Source: Planctomycetaceae bacterium (GTDB lineage Bacteria > Planctomycetota > Planctomycetia > Planctomycetales > Planctomycetaceae). From it: a DNA stretch of 32,252 bases. Below the pieces are notes generated by a model. That model made no database searches. It was given only the letters and a program-made list of their open reading frames with translations, and had not been told where the DNA came from. Position numbers and translations under genes: made by a program. Shown here one piece after another: positions 30,945-32,252 of this stretch. The stretch lies in the NCBI GenBank assembly GCA_027489895.1, contig JAIXZD010000052.1:1-32252 (forward strand), read 5' to 3'. Positions within the stretch are counted from its first letter, which is position 1; each line of letters opens with the position of its first letter.

Positions 30945-31123
30945 TAGGGTGGGCACTGCCCACCAGCGCTCACCAGCACGGCCCACCACACAACGTTTGG
31001 ATCGCCAACCGACCCAAACAAAGTGCCCCGTCGTTTAGAACCTCTGCATCGTCTGTTGAAGCCGGGGGAAAACGGTTTTGGCGATTGAGAACTGGTGAGC
31101 ATTGGTGGGCAATGCCCTCCCTA
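30945..31123. mobile_element. Family 1 MITE-like element, copy 3 (179 bp)
   Basis: The left end is TAGGGTGGGCACTGCCCACC plus AGCGCTCACC. The right end (31094-31123) is GGTGAGCATTGGTGGGCAAT followed by GCCCTCCCTA. TA occurs at both borders. The inside shares a 19-base segment with copy 2 (31053-31071) and GGATCGCC with copies 1 and 2. It lies just before the DUF1365 gene and may carry or interrupt its promoter. Confidence 0.78.
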
Positions 31124-31177
31124 TGGTCGCTACCATGAGCGTTCAAGACACAACACAACTTCGTGGGTGCAGTCGGT

Positions 31178-31975
31178 ATGCGGTCGGCGCTGTATGCGGG
31201 ACGGGTTCGGCATCGTCGGTTTACGCCGGTGGCTCATGAGTTCAGATATCCGCTGACCTTGCTGTATCTCGATCTCTCGGAACTGGAGACGGTGTTTTCC
31301 GGTCGCTGGTTCTGGTCCGCTGGAGATTCGGAGGGCGATGCGGCGCTCGCCTGGTTTCGGCGTAGCGATCACTTCGGTCCCCGCGATGTCCCGCTGGATG
31401 AGTGGGTGCGGCGGTACGTCGCCGCCGAAACAGGAGCGCGTCCCGAAGGGCCGATCTGCGTGCTGACGCAGCCGCGGTATTTTGGCTATGTGTTCAATCC
31501 GATCTCGGTCTACTACTGCTTTGGCGCAGCCGGCGGGCAGTTGGAAGTGGTGGTGGCCGAGGTGTCGAACACGCCCTGGAACGAACGCCACTGCTACGTT
31601 GTGGGCCGTCCGGGCGTTCCGCTGGAGGGGGAGCAGCGGTTCGCCAAGCAGTTTCATGTTTCGCCGTTCATGCGTCTGGAGCAGGAGTATGGTTGGTTCT
31701 CACGCCCGCCTGGAGACACCTTGTCGATCCACATGGACAGTTATCAGGCCGGGGTGAAAATGTTCGATGCGACGCTCACGCTCCAGCGGCAACCGATCGA
31801 GACAAACGCTCTCAATGCGGCTTTGTTCGGCCAGCCATTTCAGACGGCGCGGGTGTTCGCCGCGATCCATGTCCAGGCGCTGAAGCTGTGGTGGAAAGGC
31901 GTCGCGTATGTCCCGCATCCCGGTGACTCGGCCCGAGGCAATGGTGGGGTTTTGCCGCAGGTGCGCCAGGATTGA
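31178..31975 (+). CDS. DUF1365 family protein
   Basis: A 265-residue protein of the DUF1365 family. The signature segments are SALYAGRVRHRRFTPVAHEF at the N-terminus, then RYFGYVFNPISVYYCF, VSNTPWNERHCYVV, AKQFHVSPFM and QPFQTARVFAAIHVQALKLWWKG. The biochemical activity is unknown. In many bacteria the gene lies between a flavin amine-oxidase-like gene and a cyclopropane-fatty-acid synthase-like gene, suggesting a role in lipid modification. Here the upstream neighbour is the VWA/GATase-like gene plus a repeat, and the downstream neighbour lies outside the window. The ATG at 31178 fits the family start; an in-frame GTG lies five codons upstream. Confidence 0.93.
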   Translation: MRSALYAGRVRHRRFTPVAHEFRYPLTLLYLDLSELETVFSGRWFWSAGDSEGDAALAWFRRSDHFGPRDVPLDEWVRRYVAAETGARPEGPICVLTQPRYFGYVFNPISVYYCFGAAGGQLEVVVAEVSNTPWNERHCYVVGRPGVPLEGEQRFAKQFHVSPFMRLEQEYGWFSRPPGDTLSIHMDSYQAGVKMFDATLTLQRQPIETNALNAALFGQPFQTARVFAAIHVQALKLWWKGVAYVPHPGDSARGNGGVLPQVRQD

Positions 31976-32252
31976 GGGTTGGAACAGTGTGGGCGGCCTC
32001 CGGGCGCTGACGCTTCCGGCTCCACGGGTGGACTGTCCTAGCAGCCCGACCGTGCCATGCTTGCACCGCTTCGGGGCAAGCATGCCCACCGTGCGATTGC
32101 CCTGCAAACGGCGCGAACGCTCTCACCTCGGCTCGGCTGCTGAGGTACAATGAGATGGCGTTTTCATCAGTGGCACGAGGCGGCAGAATACTGGCCCTGT
32201 TGTGACGCCGGGCAAGCACCAGGGATCGATCGGACGAGGTGGGATGGGGGAG
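31976..32252. other. Spacer at the window end
   Basis: Apart from the hairpin repeat at 32052-32089, nothing definite is seen. A short open frame from the ATG at 32155 ends after 16 codons. The start of the next gene is not recognisable. Confidence 0.5.
32052..32089. repeat. Family 4 hairpin (CATGCTTGC-GCAAGCATG)
   Basis: GTGCCATGCTTGC and GCAAGCATGCCCAC are inverted around the loop ACCGCTTCGGG, giving nine perfect pairs and a partial extension. The architecture (a GCATGC core bordered by GTGCC/CCCAC) recalls families 1 and 3. It is a single copy in this window. Confidence 0.6.

Larger units (their letters stand above)
30802..31177. other. Spacer with tandem repeat, terminator and family 1 element
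   Basis: These 376 bases hold, in order, an A-rich GTCAAAA tandem tract, a hairpin terminator and family 1 copy 3; no gene is supported. Confidence 0.6.

Overview
The window is GC-rich chromosomal DNA, most probably from a member of the Planctomycetota. The sequence supports this through the mix of families. There is a sulfatase, a Tat-exported Gfo/Idh/MocA oxidoreductase, a Tat-exported DUF1501 protein, a sialate O-acetylesterase-like enzyme and an esterase/SGNH multidomain protein. There is also a VWA-like/glutamine-amidotransferase-like membrane protein and a lineage-specific anchored protein next to scpB. Neighbouring genes mostly have unrelated functions and the intergenic regions are long, which is also usual for this phylum. 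No phage, plasmid, CRISPR, rRNA or tRNA gene was recognised.

Layout. 1-870 is the 3' end of a sulfatase. 1285-3231 (minus) is a three-part esterase plus SGNH hydrolase, divergent from a class II fructose-bisphosphate aldolase (3821-4852). After a long repeat-bearing spacer come a Tat-type Gfo/Idh/MocA protein (5689-7056) and a DUF1501 protein (7394-8821, GTG start). A small four-cysteine protein (8904-9113) follows, then an anchored alpha/beta hydrolase (9294-10331, minus). An unusual isoleucyl-tRNA synthetase (10591-14205) converges on a minus-strand run made of an anchored disordered protein, scpB, an 89-residue protein and an EboB-like TatD hydrolase. A CheY-like receiver, a QueD/PTPS protein and a sialate O-acetylesterase-like enzyme follow on the plus strand. 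A minus-strand pair (569-residue membrane protein, then an N,N-dimethylformamidase-large-subunit-like Tat protein) diverges from carB (24988-28242). The window ends with a VWA/GATase-like membrane protein (28492-30801) and a DUF1365 protein (31178-31975).

How the genes relate. Few operons are visible. The best supported are the anchored protein with scpB (9-bp gap) and the membrane protein with the dimethylformamidase-like gene (32-bp gap). Housekeeping genes (fba, ileS, scpB, carB) are mixed with secreted catabolic enzymes for sulfated, acetylated or esterified polymers.

The most distinctive structure lies between the genes. Family 1 has three copies of a 165-218 bp MITE-like element with inverted ends of about 30 bp that are themselves palindromic and bounded by TA. 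Family 2 is a 175-bp element with 30-bp inverted ends plus a solo end. Family 3 consists of CACTGGC/GCCAGTG hairpins, often paired. Family 4 is one CATGCTTGC/GCAAGCATG hairpin. No transposase is present, so these elements would have to be mobilised from elsewhere. They sit just after stop codons or in gene-free spacers and probably also act as 3' RNA structures.
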